Shown one piece after another: positions 55,015 through 63,830 of a stretch of DNA of 64,000 nucleotides. The notes under the pieces are model-generated. The model made no database searches. It saw only the letters and a program-made list of their open reading frames with translations, and was not told the origin of the DNA. The translations under genes were made by a program, and so were the position numbers. The first letter of the stretch is position 1. Each line of letters starts with the position of its first letter. Where the stretch lies: the NCBI GenBank assembly GCA_902406105.1, contig CABPCP010000004.1, forward strand, positions 9,843-73,842, written 5' to 3'. The stretch comes from an uncultured Mordavella sp. (GTDB taxonomy: Bacteria; Bacillota; Clostridia; Lachnospirales; Lachnospiraceae).

Positions 55015-55464
55015 CTAATCCTCCTGTGCTTCTTTGATCATCTGGACGTAAGGCAGATCCTTATAACCCATAGCAAGATACAGTTTTTTCGCCCGCAGAT
55101 TGTCCGGTTCGATCTCCAGCCGAAGCCGTTTCACCGTGGGGGCTACCTTTTCGTCCACATACCGGAAGAACTCTTTTCCAAGTCCATGGCAGCGATATTC
55201 AGGACGGATATATAATTCTTCCAGCCAGACCACTCTTCCGCCGGCTTCCTGGGAAAAGGTGTAACTGGTCAGCCCGTACCCGGCTTCGATCCCGTCCTTT
55301 TCCAGAATATATCCTTTGACAAACTCTTCTGAACGCATCATTTCCTTCCAAGTCTCTTCCCTGTAAGAAGCTGGAATAGAGTGGAGCACCGCGTCGGAAT
55401 CATAGAATTCACGGCTTAAATCCATATAGAGCTGATAATCTTCTTTCTTAATTTCTCGTACCAT
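55015..55464 (-). CDS. GNAT family N-acetyltransferase
   Basis: A 149-residue GNAT enzyme. VVWLEELYIRPEYRCHGLGKEFFRYVDEKV contains the acetyl-CoA pyrophosphate loop RxxGxG/A variant (RCHGLGKE), and LRLEIEPDNLRAKKLYLAMGYK the C-terminal signature. The acceptor is unknown. It overlaps the HD gene by 17 bp. Confidence 0.9.
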   Translation of the reverse strand: MVREIKKEDYQLYMDLSREFYDSDAVLHSIPASYREETWKEMMRSEEFVKGYILEKDGIEAGYGLTSYTFSQEAGGRVVWLEELYIRPEYRCHGLGKEFFRYVDEKVAPTVKRLRLEIEPDNLRAKKLYLAMGYKDLPYVQMIKEAQED

Positions 55465-55987
55465 ATGATATTTCTCCCTTCTTGTCTATTTGGGGTTCCT
55501 GTATACCGAACATTGTCCTGCACAAAGTTTTTCCTGTCTCCGTCACAAAAATTCGCTCCAAAGCTGTCTTTACCGCTTGAGAATCATTTCCGTTTTCATA
55601 CAGATTGACCAGGAAATCAGCTTCAACCAAGATCTGATAATCTATACCATCGATTTTCTGATAAGTATGATGATGGCCAATCAGATAGCATACCCTTTGG
55701 ATCAGTTCTTCGTCATACCCAAGTTCCCAAAGCATTTTCCGCGCCTCCGGCGGACCTTCTAACTCCTGATTTTTTCCGCTGGAATTTCCATATTTTATCT
55801 CGCTGGCTCTGATACCAATATCATGAGTGATCGCGGCCGTTTCCAGGATCCTCTGGAGTTCCGGCGAAATGTGTTCCATCTCCCCGATCAGTTTCGCATA
55901 GGCGTACACTTTCATAAAATGCTGGATCTGCTTTGGACGCCCCGCATAGTATTCCATCATTTTAAGAATCAGCGGATAATTATTCAT
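55448..55987 (-). CDS. HD-domain phosphohydrolase
   Basis: A 179-residue protein (start MNNYPLILKMMEYYAGR at 55987, with GGAGAAA upstream). HD-type residues are in ETAAITHDIGIRASE and IQRVCYLIGHHHTYQKIDGIDYQIL. Such proteins hydrolyse phosphate mono- or diesters of nucleotides. It overlaps the DMT transporter gene by 8 bp. Confidence 0.85.
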   Translation of the reverse strand: MNNYPLILKMMEYYAGRPKQIQHFMKVYAYAKLIGEMEHISPELQRILETAAITHDIGIRASEIKYGNSSGKNQELEGPPEARKMLWELGYDEELIQRVCYLIGHHHTYQKIDGIDYQILVEADFLVNLYENGNDSQAVKTALERIFVTETGKTLCRTMFGIQEPQIDKKGEISYGTRN

Positions 55988-56888
55988 ACTGCAATTTCTC
56001 CTTTCTCTCCGGCAATTGTGCAAGCACGATCGCCGCAAACATCAAAATACACCCTGCTCCCTCTCTTAGCGACAGCCGTTCCCCAAGGATAATCCATCCA
56101 GCCAGAACAGAGAAACAGGACTCCAGACTCAAAAGCAAAGAAGCCACCGTTGGATTCACATTCTTCTGCCCCACGATCTGCAGGGTGTAAGCCACACCGC
56201 AGGAAAGCACTCCCGCATACAGAAGAGGAAACCAGCTTAAGAGCAAGCCTTCTATTCTTGGTTCTTCCCATAGAAACATTGGGACCAGGGAAACGATCCC
56301 GCATACAAAAAACTGGATACAGGACATTTTTACCCCATCTACCTTCGGCGCAAAATGATCGATCACCAGGATATGCAGGGAAAACAACAATGCGCATAGA
56401 AGCACATAGAAATCTCCGATATTGACCGAAAAACCATCGGTAATACACAAAAGATATAAACCAGCAAGCGCTGCCGCCACCGCCGCCCAGATCTTCCATC
56501 CTGCTTTCTGATGAAGAAAAATCCCCAGCACCGGTACGATCACGATATAAAAAGCCGTAATAAACCCTGCCTTTCCAGCCGATGTATAGACTAGGCCGAT
56601 CTGCTGAAGACTGCTGGCCGCAAAAAGCAGAAGACCGCAGGCGATTCCGCCTGTGATCAGATCCTTTCTCGTACCGGGGACTTCCTGCCCTGATTCCTTC
56701 TTCTGATCCTTCCGGTTCCATCTTTCCAGGAAAAAGATACAGGGAAGCAAAGCCGCTCCTCCGATCAGATTCCGCACACCGTTGAAGGTAAACGGGCCAA
56801 GATGATCCATTCCCACACTTTGGGCCACAAAAGCCGTCCCCCAGATAAATGCTGTCAATATCAGCATACACGCATTTTTTGTCCGCAT
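55980..56888 (-). CDS. DMT/EamA-family transporter
   Basis: A 302-residue, ten-span exporter with two EamA repeats. The first begins ACMLILTAFIWGTAFVAQSVGMDHLGPFTFNGVR, and the second ends SLLLSLESCFSVLAGWIILGERLSLREGAGCILMFAAIVLAQL. Substrate unknown, probably an amino acid or metabolite. It is the first gene of a four-gene minus-strand unit ending with dtd. Confidence 0.92.
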   Translation of the reverse strand: MRTKNACMLILTAFIWGTAFVAQSVGMDHLGPFTFNGVRNLIGGAALLPCIFFLERWNRKDQKKESGQEVPGTRKDLITGGIACGLLLFAASSLQQIGLVYTSAGKAGFITAFYIVIVPVLGIFLHQKAGWKIWAAVAAALAGLYLLCITDGFSVNIGDFYVLLCALLFSLHILVIDHFAPKVDGVKMSCIQFFVCGIVSLVPMFLWEEPRIEGLLLSWFPLLYAGVLSCGVAYTLQIVGQKNVNPTVASLLLSLESCFSVLAGWIILGERLSLREGAGCILMFAAIVLAQLPERKEKLQYE

Positions 56889-57019
56889 GTTTCCACCTCA
56901 TTTTCCATCGTATGCTGTCCCATCCCTCTGCGGGCACAGTATTTGTATTATAGCACATTTATTGCGTCAGGTGTATAATAAATACATTCTAAGACACACT
57001 GATATCGAGGCAGTCAATT

Positions 57020-57637
57020 ATGAAAAAGCAAAGATATTTCTTTCTGTGCTGTGGACTGATCCTGCTCGCAAGCGAGATCTGGAAACAGTGGTGTATCACA
57101 TATCAACTAAATAACGGCGTTTACAACTGGTGGTATTTCCCCTTCCAGCTATGCAGTACGCCTATGTATATCTGTCTTATTCTCCCCTGGGTCAAATCCC
57201 CCAGGCTGTATCAGGCTTTCTTGTCGTTCTTGATGGATTTTGGTCTCTTGGGCGGAATCTTCGCCTTCTGCGATACCAGCGGAATGCATTACGGCTGCGC
57301 TCCGCTGACCATCCACTCCTACGCCTGGCATTTCGCATTGATCGGGATTGGGCTTTCCGCAGGATATATCCGCAGGAAGAACAAAGATAGGAGCGGGTTC
57401 GCCGGCGCCGCTGTCTGCTACCTCACCTGCTGTCTGATCGCGACAGGGCTGAATCTTTTCCTTCATCAATATGGCCCTATCAACATGTTCTACATCAGTC
57501 CCTACTATGACATGACACAGAAAATATTCTGTCAAATCGCGGAAACCATTGGAAATACCGGGGGAATCCTATGCTACATCGGGGCATCCCTCACTGGTGG
57601 ATACGTAATTCATCAGTTGGGGCCGGGGGATTTTTAA
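57020..57637 (+). CDS. YwaF-like membrane protein
   Basis: A 205-residue protein with about six hydrophobic spans; YFPFQLCSTPMYICLILPW and FQLC-type helix resemble the YwaF/TIGR02206 family. Function unknown. The gene's last seven codons and stop form one arm of a perfect palindrome, so the terminator is inside the coding end. Confidence 0.75.
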   Translation: MKKQRYFFLCCGLILLASEIWKQWCITYQLNNGVYNWWYFPFQLCSTPMYICLILPWVKSPRLYQAFLSFLMDFGLLGGIFAFCDTSGMHYGCAPLTIHSYAWHFALIGIGLSAGYIRRKNKDRSGFAGAAVCYLTCCLIATGLNLFLHQYGPINMFYISPYYDMTQKIFCQIAETIGNTGGILCYIGASLTGGYVIHQLGPGDF

Positions 57638-57655
57638 AAATCCCCCGGCCCCAAC
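57616..57655. terminator. 40-bp perfect palindrome, bidirectional terminator
   Basis: GTTGGGGCCGGGGGATTTTT and its exact complement meet without a loop. It ends the ywaF-like gene, and on the minus strand lies after the CNNM-type gene by about 20 bp. The A/T tract in the middle gives a weak U-run after the rising arm only; the hairpin alone is very stable. Confidence 0.6.
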
Positions 57656-57677
57656 TACAATTCGGAAACAATTCCGA

Positions 57678-58970
57678 TTATTTCAATCTTACGATCGTCT
57701 CCTTGATCACATGATTTTCTACATCTCTCACATCAATAGACAATTCTTCTGTTTCTATATGGAATTTTTCCCCATCGCTTGGTATCCGTCCTATTTCTCC
57801 GCAGATATAACCGCTGAAAGTATCATAGTCCTCCAGATCTAATTTTATCTTCAACTCTTCCGCTACATCTTCCAGATCCGCGCATCCTTGAATCTTCCAA
57901 ACTCCTTCATCCAGCTTCTCAATATCTTCCGGTTCTATAGGTTCTTCTAGTTCCCTCAGATCTCCTACCAAGGCTTCCATTAAGTCGTGAAGGGTTATGA
58001 TCCCGGACAGGCCGCCGTACTCATCTACGATCACCGCGAAATAATTGCGTGTCTGCTTCATCTTCGCAAACAGCACATTGGCCTTCATGATCTCTGGAAT
58101 AAAAAACGCCTTGTCTACCGCTGAATTCATAACGCTTTCTCTGGATTTATCCTTCAGCCGGAAGTAATCTTTCGTATCCAGCACGCCCACAATGTCTTCC
58201 TGGCCCTCCCGACAGACAGGATAGTGGGTATGGCGGTTTTCATAAATGATCTTCTCCCACTCTTCCATGTCGTCCTGAAGAGAAAGATAGATCACATCCC
58301 GACGTCTTGTACAGATCTGTTCCACAGAAGTATCGTTAAATTCAAATACATTCTGGATGATATCATTTTCCTCCTGGGGGATAATCCCCTTCTCGTTGCC
58401 TTCCACCAGAAGCATGCGGATTTCTTCCTCTGTCACAGTGTCCTCGTCCTGATTTGGGTCGATCCCCATCAGCCGCAGGATTCCGTTGGTAGAAGCTGTC
58501 AAAAGCCATACCAGCGGAGCCGCCGCCTTAGAAACAAAGGACAGCAGGCCGGACATTCCAAGGGCCATAGCCTCTGTCTTCTTCATAGCGATCCTTTTGG
58601 GGACCAATTCTCCAAACACCAGGTTAAAGTAAGTCAGGACCAGCGTGATCACGACCACCGCAATGGAATTCAATACATTCTCCGGAATCGTCACTCCCGC
58701 TCTGACCAGAAGATCTGTCAGAGGCCCCGCGAAATTATCCGCCGCAAACGCGCCCCCTAAGAGTCCTGCCAGAGTGATCGCCACCTGGATCGTAGCCAGA
58801 AATTTCGCCGGCTGTTCCACCAGCGCGAACAGCTTCATCGCCCGTTTATCCTTCTCCTCCGCCATCATCTTTAATTTCGTTTCACTCATGGAGATCACCG
58901 CGATCTCCGCGCTCGCAAAGGTTGCATTCAGGAAAATCAATACAACCTGCAACAGAATTGAACCTATCAT
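57678..58970 (-). CDS. CNNM/HlyC-CorC family transporter
   Basis: A 430-residue membrane protein. Three or four N-terminal spans form the DUF21 domain (LIFLNATFASAEIAVISMSETKLKMM at the start), followed by two CBS domains (about residues 205-330) and a CorC_HlyC C-terminal domain. The family exports or handles Mg2+ or Co2+. The gene has a leader of about 190 nt with several stems and a terminator-like hairpin, suggesting metal-dependent control. Confidence 0.92.
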   Translation of the reverse strand: MIGSILLQVVLIFLNATFASAEIAVISMSETKLKMMAEEKDKRAMKLFALVEQPAKFLATIQVAITLAGLLGGAFAADNFAGPLTDLLVRAGVTIPENVLNSIAVVVITLVLTYFNLVFGELVPKRIAMKKTEAMALGMSGLLSFVSKAAAPLVWLLTASTNGILRLMGIDPNQDEDTVTEEEIRMLLVEGNEKGIIPQEENDIIQNVFEFNDTSVEQICTRRRDVIYLSLQDDMEEWEKIIYENRHTHYPVCREGQEDIVGVLDTKDYFRLKDKSRESVMNSAVDKAFFIPEIMKANVLFAKMKQTRNYFAVIVDEYGGLSGIITLHDLMEALVGDLRELEEPIEPEDIEKLDEGVWKIQGCADLEDVAEELKIKLDLEDYDTFSGYICGEIGRIPSDGEKFHIETEELSIDVRDVENHVIKETIVRLK

Positions 58971-59165
58971 AATTTTCTTTCTTCCTCCATTTTCTATGTT
59001 TGATCAAAATAGACGCAAAAAGGTACAGCCTATATTCGTATCCGAGTACAGGCTATACCTCTGTATAAACAATATAAATACATACAACAGACTGTTTCAG
59101 TGTCGTCTTCGGCACTCTCGTCCATGGAAAATTTCACACTCCCGATTCTAAACTAATCAAGAAGT
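58971..59165 (-). promoter_or_regulatory. Structured leader of the CNNM-type gene
   Basis: The leader between the promoter and the start codon contains a GAGAGTGCCGAAGACGACACT stem-loop region, the small AACAG-T-CTGTT stem, and a terminator-like hairpin (AGGTATAGCCT / AGGCTGTACCT, then TTTTT) at about 59021-59056. No known riboswitch consensus was recognised in it. The arrangement of aptamer-like stems before an intrinsic terminator suggests attenuation, but this is inference. Confidence 0.45.
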
Positions 59166-59194
59166 ACAATACCATAAACAAGCGTTATTGTCAA
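59166..59194 (-). promoter_or_regulatory. Promoter of the CNNM-type gene
   Basis: Minus strand TTGACA (59189-59194), 17-bp spacer, TATTGT (59166-59171). It gives a start about 190 nt before the coding region. Confidence 0.65.
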
Positions 59195-59195
59195 C

Positions 59196-60089
59196 CTATC
59201 CCTCCAGCCTGGAATAGTTCTCGCCGAAAATCCCCTCCAGAGGCGGCGTTCCGTAAGCATTTCCAATAATATACATAGTATATGCCCGATCCGCCTGGAT
59301 CTGCTGTCTTACATGGAATATCATAATGCCGCTGATAGCATCCGTCACCACAAACTCTTGATTGCCGCTGAGGACCCTTTTATATGTGGACACCGTTTTA
59401 AAGGTAAGGTCTTCAAACCGCACCTCTCCTTTTTGCGCCGACACATCCAGCGTCTGGGCGTTATAAGACAGATTTGCCACCCGCACGCAGGAAGTCCTCT
59501 GATAGCGGTCCGCGCAGGAATAATCTGTCATCAGATACATCGAGGGCCCATTTACCCCATTTACAAACGCCGCTGTGTACGTTTCATTTTCCGCAAGCAG
59601 AAACGTATCAACAGACAGCAGGCTGCCCTGATTCATCCCGTCCATCACACGGATGTCCCGAAACCCTGAGCGTTCAATAAAGTAGGACGTCAGTTCTCCA
59701 TAGCCAAGGCTGTTTACCATCCTTTGATTTCCCAAGGAAATATGGATCCTGTCATATCCTACCGCCGCATTCAGAAACCGGATAGTGCAATACCTTCTCC
59801 GGTTTCCCTGGGGACTGGGCAGGATCGGGATCGGGTAAATGGTAATGGGCGGCCACTGTCCGGTTCCAGTTCCTCCATTTCCCGGCAAAGACGGCGTACT
59901 GTCCGCAGGCGGACGCTGGGGGGCGGGGGGCTTCCCTGGCAGGGACGGCGTTGGAAACGGATTGTCTGGATCTGGATAAGGAGAGGCGGGCACATCCTCC
60001 TGCGGATCTGTTTCCGGGATTCCCATATCTGGATATTCAGGAAGGATCATAATATCCTCCCCTTCTCTGGTTCTCTCATTGTCAGGCAT
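59196..60089 (-). CDS. DUF4397 protein with proline-rich N-terminus
   Basis: About 297 residues (ATG at 60089, MPDNERTREGEDIM; no strong ribosome site is visible, and an in-frame TTG at 60146 also exists). Residues ~15-90 are rich in Pro, Asp and Gly. From about residue 100 two DUF4397-like repeats follow (CTIRFLNAAVGYDRIHISLGNQ, then CVRVANLSYNAQTLDVSAQKGE). DUF4397 proteins are often secreted or surface-linked, but no signal peptide is seen here. It has no obvious operon partner on its left; an insertion sequence lies just upstream of its start. Confidence 0.75.
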   Translation of the reverse strand: MPDNERTREGEDIMILPEYPDMGIPETDPQEDVPASPYPDPDNPFPTPSLPGKPPAPQRPPADSTPSLPGNGGTGTGQWPPITIYPIPILPSPQGNRRRYCTIRFLNAAVGYDRIHISLGNQRMVNSLGYGELTSYFIERSGFRDIRVMDGMNQGSLLSVDTFLLAENETYTAAFVNGVNGPSMYLMTDYSCADRYQRTSCVRVANLSYNAQTLDVSAQKGEVRFEDLTFKTVSTYKRVLSGNQEFVVTDAISGIMIFHVRQQIQADRAYTMYIIGNAYGTPPLEGIFGENYSRLEG

Positions 60090-60178
60090 AATCAAAGCTG
60101 CTCCCTTCGATACGATACTACCTTCAATATATGTGAGTATTTCCAAAAGGTGATTCCCTTCGTTGGAGTAAAGAAATA

Positions 60179-61802
60179 GTCAGTTGACAAAAAATAAATG
60201 AAAAGAGTATTGGTTCCTTGAGGTATAATGATTTCGACGAAAAAAACAAAAACCGAAAGGAGTCCAATACTCATGGATATTATAACATTAATCAATACTC
60301 TTGTCAGTGGTTTACTTAATGCGGAAGAGAAATTTCTGGAACACCTGGATTCATTTACCACTTTTGAGGAAACGGTCAGCAGTCTGAGTAATCAGATGGC
60401 GGCAGATTTTATCGGTCTGGCACTGACGAATGCCGACCAGATGATCCGTGACAGCGGGATACGCAAGGACAATTATACTGTGCAGCGGAGCAGACAGAGG
60501 ACATTGATCTCCATTGTAGGAGATATTACCTTTACGCATACCCTGTATAAAGACCAGACAGGAAAGATCCGGTGCCTCCTGGATGAACTGATGCACCTGC
60601 CGGATAGAGAAAGATTTACAGCAGCGGCAGAAGCAAAGCTTTTGAATGAAGCGGAAGTCCATTCTTACCAGCATGCCGCGGAATCAATAAAGACAAATGG
60701 GCAGACGATCACAAAGACGACGGTAATGAACAAAGTCCACTCCATCGAAAAAGAGATCCCGGAGATGGAAGAACCGCCAAAGGAAAAGAAGGCCTGCGAA
60801 TACCTTTATATCGAAGCGGATGAGGATCATATCCATCGGCAGAAAGATGGATATGAACAGGGATGCTTTATCGGCAAGCTGGTCTATCTCTTTGAAGGAA
60901 AAGAAGAGATCTGCAATGGCAGGAGAAAGCTGATCTCACCGTTCTATTTTGGAGGACTTTATGCGGGATCGGATCAGAATGCCGCCCTGTGGGAATCTGT
61001 AGATGCTTATATCCGGCGGCACTATGATCTGGACGTACTGAAATGTGTTTATATCAACAGCGATGGCGGGAGCTGGATCCGTGCGGCTGCCAACTATGTA
61101 GGTAAAAGCAGACTCGTGGCAGACCGGTTTCATCTGATGAAATATATCAACCGGGTAGCCGGGTATATACTGGATGAAGAAGGGGTCACAAAAGGACGGT
61201 TCTATAAGTATATTTATAAAAATAAGCTTCTGGCAGCCAAAAAGCTCCTGACCCGGATCCGGAACCATTGTGAAGGGAGCGACCGCGCGGTAGAAGACTG
61301 CAGGACGTATCTTGTTGGAAACTGGGAGTATATCCAGAGGGCATTCCATGATAAGCATGTGCTGGGATGCAGCGCGGAAGGACATGTGAGCAGCGTTTTA
61401 TCTGAGCGGATGAGTTCAAGACCTATGGGATGGAGTGAGACGGGTTCAGACCGGATGTGCAAGCTGCGTTGTTTTATCCGTAATTATGGACGGGAAAAAG
61501 TGATTGACCTTGTGAATTACCGAAGGAAGCGGGAGCTGGAAACATGTGCGGCAACAGGGACAGACGGAATGATCGATGAACCACAGAGGAAAAAGTATAC
61601 AACGAAACAGAGAGAGGTACAGCGGTATGCGGAGGCTTTGCATGGGACTCTGGCTGGAAATTCCACCGTACGTAAGATCCTTGCCATCCGGGAACAGATC
61701 GGGAATCTATAATCTTGAAAAAAAGAAACGCCAGTTGTATGATTAAGAAAACAAGTCTGAAGTCACATCATTTTGGAGACGATCTTTTTCATTTCAACTG
61801 AC
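60179..61802 (+). mobile_element. ISLre2-type insertion sequence
   Basis: About 1.62 kb. The left end starts GTCAGTTGA (60179) and the right end has the complement TCAACTGAC (61794-61802); AATGAAAAG-like sequences follow inside each end, so the terminal inverted repeats are imperfect. One transposase gene fills the element. A short target duplication is not evident by eye. The right end is repeated once more at 61916-61924 by a tandem duplication. Confidence 0.7.
60273..61712 (+). CDS. ISLre2-family transposase (UPF0236)
   Basis: A 479-residue transposase (ATG at 60273, MDIITLINTLVSGLLNAEE, ribosome site AAAGGAG). Family marks are TFTHTLYKDQTGKIRCLLDELMHLPDRERFT, CEYLYIEADEDHIHRQ (candidate catalytic Asp/Glu) and YINSDGGSWIRAAANYVGKSRLVADRFHLMKYI. 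It appears intact and full length, so the element may be active. The last codons lie within the duplicated 122-bp unit. Confidence 0.92.
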   Translation: MDIITLINTLVSGLLNAEEKFLEHLDSFTTFEETVSSLSNQMAADFIGLALTNADQMIRDSGIRKDNYTVQRSRQRTLISIVGDITFTHTLYKDQTGKIRCLLDELMHLPDRERFTAAAEAKLLNEAEVHSYQHAAESIKTNGQTITKTTVMNKVHSIEKEIPEMEEPPKEKKACEYLYIEADEDHIHRQKDGYEQGCFIGKLVYLFEGKEEICNGRRKLISPFYFGGLYAGSDQNAALWESVDAYIRRHYDLDVLKCVYINSDGGSWIRAAANYVGKSRLVADRFHLMKYINRVAGYILDEEGVTKGRFYKYIYKNKLLAAKKLLTRIRNHCEGSDRAVEDCRTYLVGNWEYIQRAFHDKHVLGCSAEGHVSSVLSERMSSRPMGWSETGSDRMCKLRCFIRNYGREKVIDLVNYRRKRELETCAATGTDGMIDEPQRKKYTTKQREVQRYAEALHGTLAGNSTVRKILAIREQIGNL

Positions 61803-61942
61803 AATTCGTTTACTTCATCATCGGGAATCTATAATCTTGAAAAAAAGAAACGCCAGTTGTATGATTAAGAAAACAAGTCTGAAGTCACATCATTTTGGGG
61901 ACGATCTTTTTCATTTCAACTGACAATTCGTTTACTTCATCA
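61699..61942. repeat. Tandem 122-bp duplication at IS right end
   Basis: 61699-61820 and 61821-61942 differ at one base (TTTTGGAGAC versus TTTTGGGGAC). The unit covers the last transposase codons, the IS right end and 18 bp of flank. Low divergence implies a recent event. Confidence 0.85.
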
Positions 61943-61958
61943 GACTGTTTTCGATTAC

Positions 61959-61987
61959 TTGACAGAAAAAAGACCATCAAGTACAAT
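61959..61987 (+). promoter_or_regulatory. PucR-type gene promoter
   Basis: TTGACA (61959-61964), 17-bp spacer, TACAAT (61982-61987), just past the tandem duplication. Transcription would start about 98 nt before the coding region. Confidence 0.7.
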
Positions 61988-62010
61988 AAAACCATACATG
62001 AGGACTCAGA

Positions 62011-62034
62011 CAGCGCCGGTCTATGCCGGCGCTG
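62011..62034 (+). promoter_or_regulatory. GC-rich hairpin in PucR-type leader
   Basis: CAGCGCCGG-TCTATG-CCGGCGCTG, a 9-bp perfect stem in the leader between promoter and start codon. No T-run follows. It could be an operator or RNA element; function unknown. Confidence 0.45.
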
Positions 62035-62092
62035 AATTGCTAAAATGCTCGAGATATCTGAGCGTACGAAATACATTAGGGGGAATATATAG

Positions 62093-63712
62093 ATGACATT
62101 AAAAGAACTGCTGGAAAATGACGGAGTCAGCGGGCTGACGGTGCTGAACGAAAAAGCAGATCTTGATAGGACGGTGTCTACTATAGAATCTACAGAGACT
62201 CCGGATGTTTTTTCTTATGTGGATGCGAATTGCTTGATCCTAACAACAGCGATGATCTATAAAGATAATCAGCAATTGCTCTGTGACTTGATTGTCAGAC
62301 TGAATGCGCTTCCCTGCGCGGGGCTTGCCATTAAGGTGGGGCGTTTTATCGATCGGCTTGATGAGAAAGTGATTGAAAAGGCGGATCAGTTAGGATTCCC
62401 GATTATTATGATCCCCAGGGATGAGACGTTGGGAAAGATTTATCATCGCTTATTATCTTTGCTGTGGAATAATCAGAACAAGGGCCTTTTGGAGGCTTTG
62501 AATATCAAGCGGAAACTTTATAATCTAGTGATCAACGGGGCGACTTTGAAACGGATGCTGGGCAGTATCAACAGCAGTATTGGCAAGCATGTCCTGATCG
62601 CGGATATGTTTGGAGAAATCTGTGGGAGAGGCGGTACTACCAAAGAAGAGGAAAAGACGGCGGTCAAGATCGTGCAGGAACTGAATCAGGAAGAGCGGAG
62701 CGTTCAGGGAAGCATCGTGAAAAATGAAGAAGGGCGTCAGATTATCGTCTATCCGATTAAATCCATCAGTGGGAGTACTCATTTCCTTTTGGTATTTGAT
62801 GATGAGAAACAAATGCCGGTATCTACATTTGTGTTGGAGGAGATCGTACTGCTTTTAGAGATTATCTTCTATAAAAATCTATTCAGCGCCTATAATGAGA
62901 TACAGCTTAGAGATAATTTCCTGAAGCGGATGATCAATGCGGAGGGAGAGGATCTGCCTTCCAACCAGATCATGACAGAGGGGAAAAGATATGGTTTAAA
63001 GAACAGTGCCTGCTATACGATCATTATCGGTAAATATATTCATTTTGAAGCCTATCGCTTTAATGCGGTACAGTTTATGCAGCGGGAAGAAAAGTATATC
63101 TTGGGATATGAATATTTCAAAAAGAAAGTGCTGGAAAAATATGGGGACAGCATCGTATTTCTTGGTGATATCGATCATTGGCAGTATATACTCCTGCTTC
63201 AAGGGTCTTGTGAAGGGATTGAAAAAAAGCTTGAACATCTGGCGCAGAGTGTAGAAGAGGCAATGCAGGAAAAAATCGTATTTTCCATGGGAGACAAGAT
63301 CTATGACATTGCGTCCGCGCCCTTGTCTTATCGAGAAGTTAAGGAAAACCTGGACGGGTTAAACGAGAAAGAATTTACGGGCCACGTGCTGGAATATCGG
63401 TCGAAAAGCGCGCTGGATCTGCTCCGGGGGATTTCTAAAAACCAGAGCAGAAGCGTATGTGAACAACTTCTGGGAGAATTAGCTTTCCCGGAGGATCAGA
63501 CATTAGAAGAATTAAGGAACACGCTGAAAGTGTTCCTGGAATGTCAATGCAGTATCGCAGAGACATCTAACAGGCTTTATCTTCACCGCAATACTGTTCG
63601 TTATCGGATCAAGAAATGTGAAAGTATATTGGGAAAAGAATTGAGCGATCCGGAATACTGTTTTGAACTTCAAGTTGGTCTTATCTTGTCAGAGACAGAA
63701 AAAGAAAAGTGA
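62093..63712 (+). CDS. PucR-family transcriptional regulator
   Basis: A 539-residue regulator. The N-terminal PucR domain (MTLKELLENDGVSGLTVLNEKADLDRTVSTIE) is followed by a central GGDEF/CdaR-like region and a C-terminal HTH_30 (FLECQCSIAETSNRLYLHRNTVRYRIKKCESILGKEL). Such regulators control catabolic operons, often for purines or amino acids. Target genes are probably in the cut part to the right or nearby. Ribosome site GGGGGAATATATAG. Confidence 0.9.
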   Translation: MTLKELLENDGVSGLTVLNEKADLDRTVSTIESTETPDVFSYVDANCLILTTAMIYKDNQQLLCDLIVRLNALPCAGLAIKVGRFIDRLDEKVIEKADQLGFPIIMIPRDETLGKIYHRLLSLLWNNQNKGLLEALNIKRKLYNLVINGATLKRMLGSINSSIGKHVLIADMFGEICGRGGTTKEEEKTAVKIVQELNQEERSVQGSIVKNEEGRQIIVYPIKSISGSTHFLLVFDDEKQMPVSTFVLEEIVLLLEIIFYKNLFSAYNEIQLRDNFLKRMINAEGEDLPSNQIMTEGKRYGLKNSACYTIIIGKYIHFEAYRFNAVQFMQREEKYILGYEYFKKKVLEKYGDSIVFLGDIDHWQYILLLQGSCEGIEKKLEHLAQSVEEAMQEKIVFSMGDKIYDIASAPLSYREVKENLDGLNEKEFTGHVLEYRSKSALDLLRGISKNQSRSVCEQLLGELAFPEDQTLEELRNTLKVFLECQCSIAETSNRLYLHRNTVRYRIKKCESILGKELSDPEYCFELQVGLILSETEKEK

Positions 63713-63830
63713 TGATTTTGTCACTTCTGACAATTGAAAGGCAGACACGCAGATGTTATAATCATCTGGAAGATGACATTCGATAGGGGTATCGAAGCTC
63801 TTTTTCTGACAGTATTAAGGAGAGTAAGAT

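Noticed and set aside
55984..56958. 324-codon frame overlapping the DMT transporter gene
   Set aside because: Out-of-frame shadow with many Cys, Arg and Gly and no membrane pattern; the EamA frame is clearly right.
58971..59165. Known Mg2+ (M-box) or Mn2+ (yybP-ykoY) riboswitch
   Set aside because: The conserved bases of these classes as I know them were not found; a covariance search would decide.
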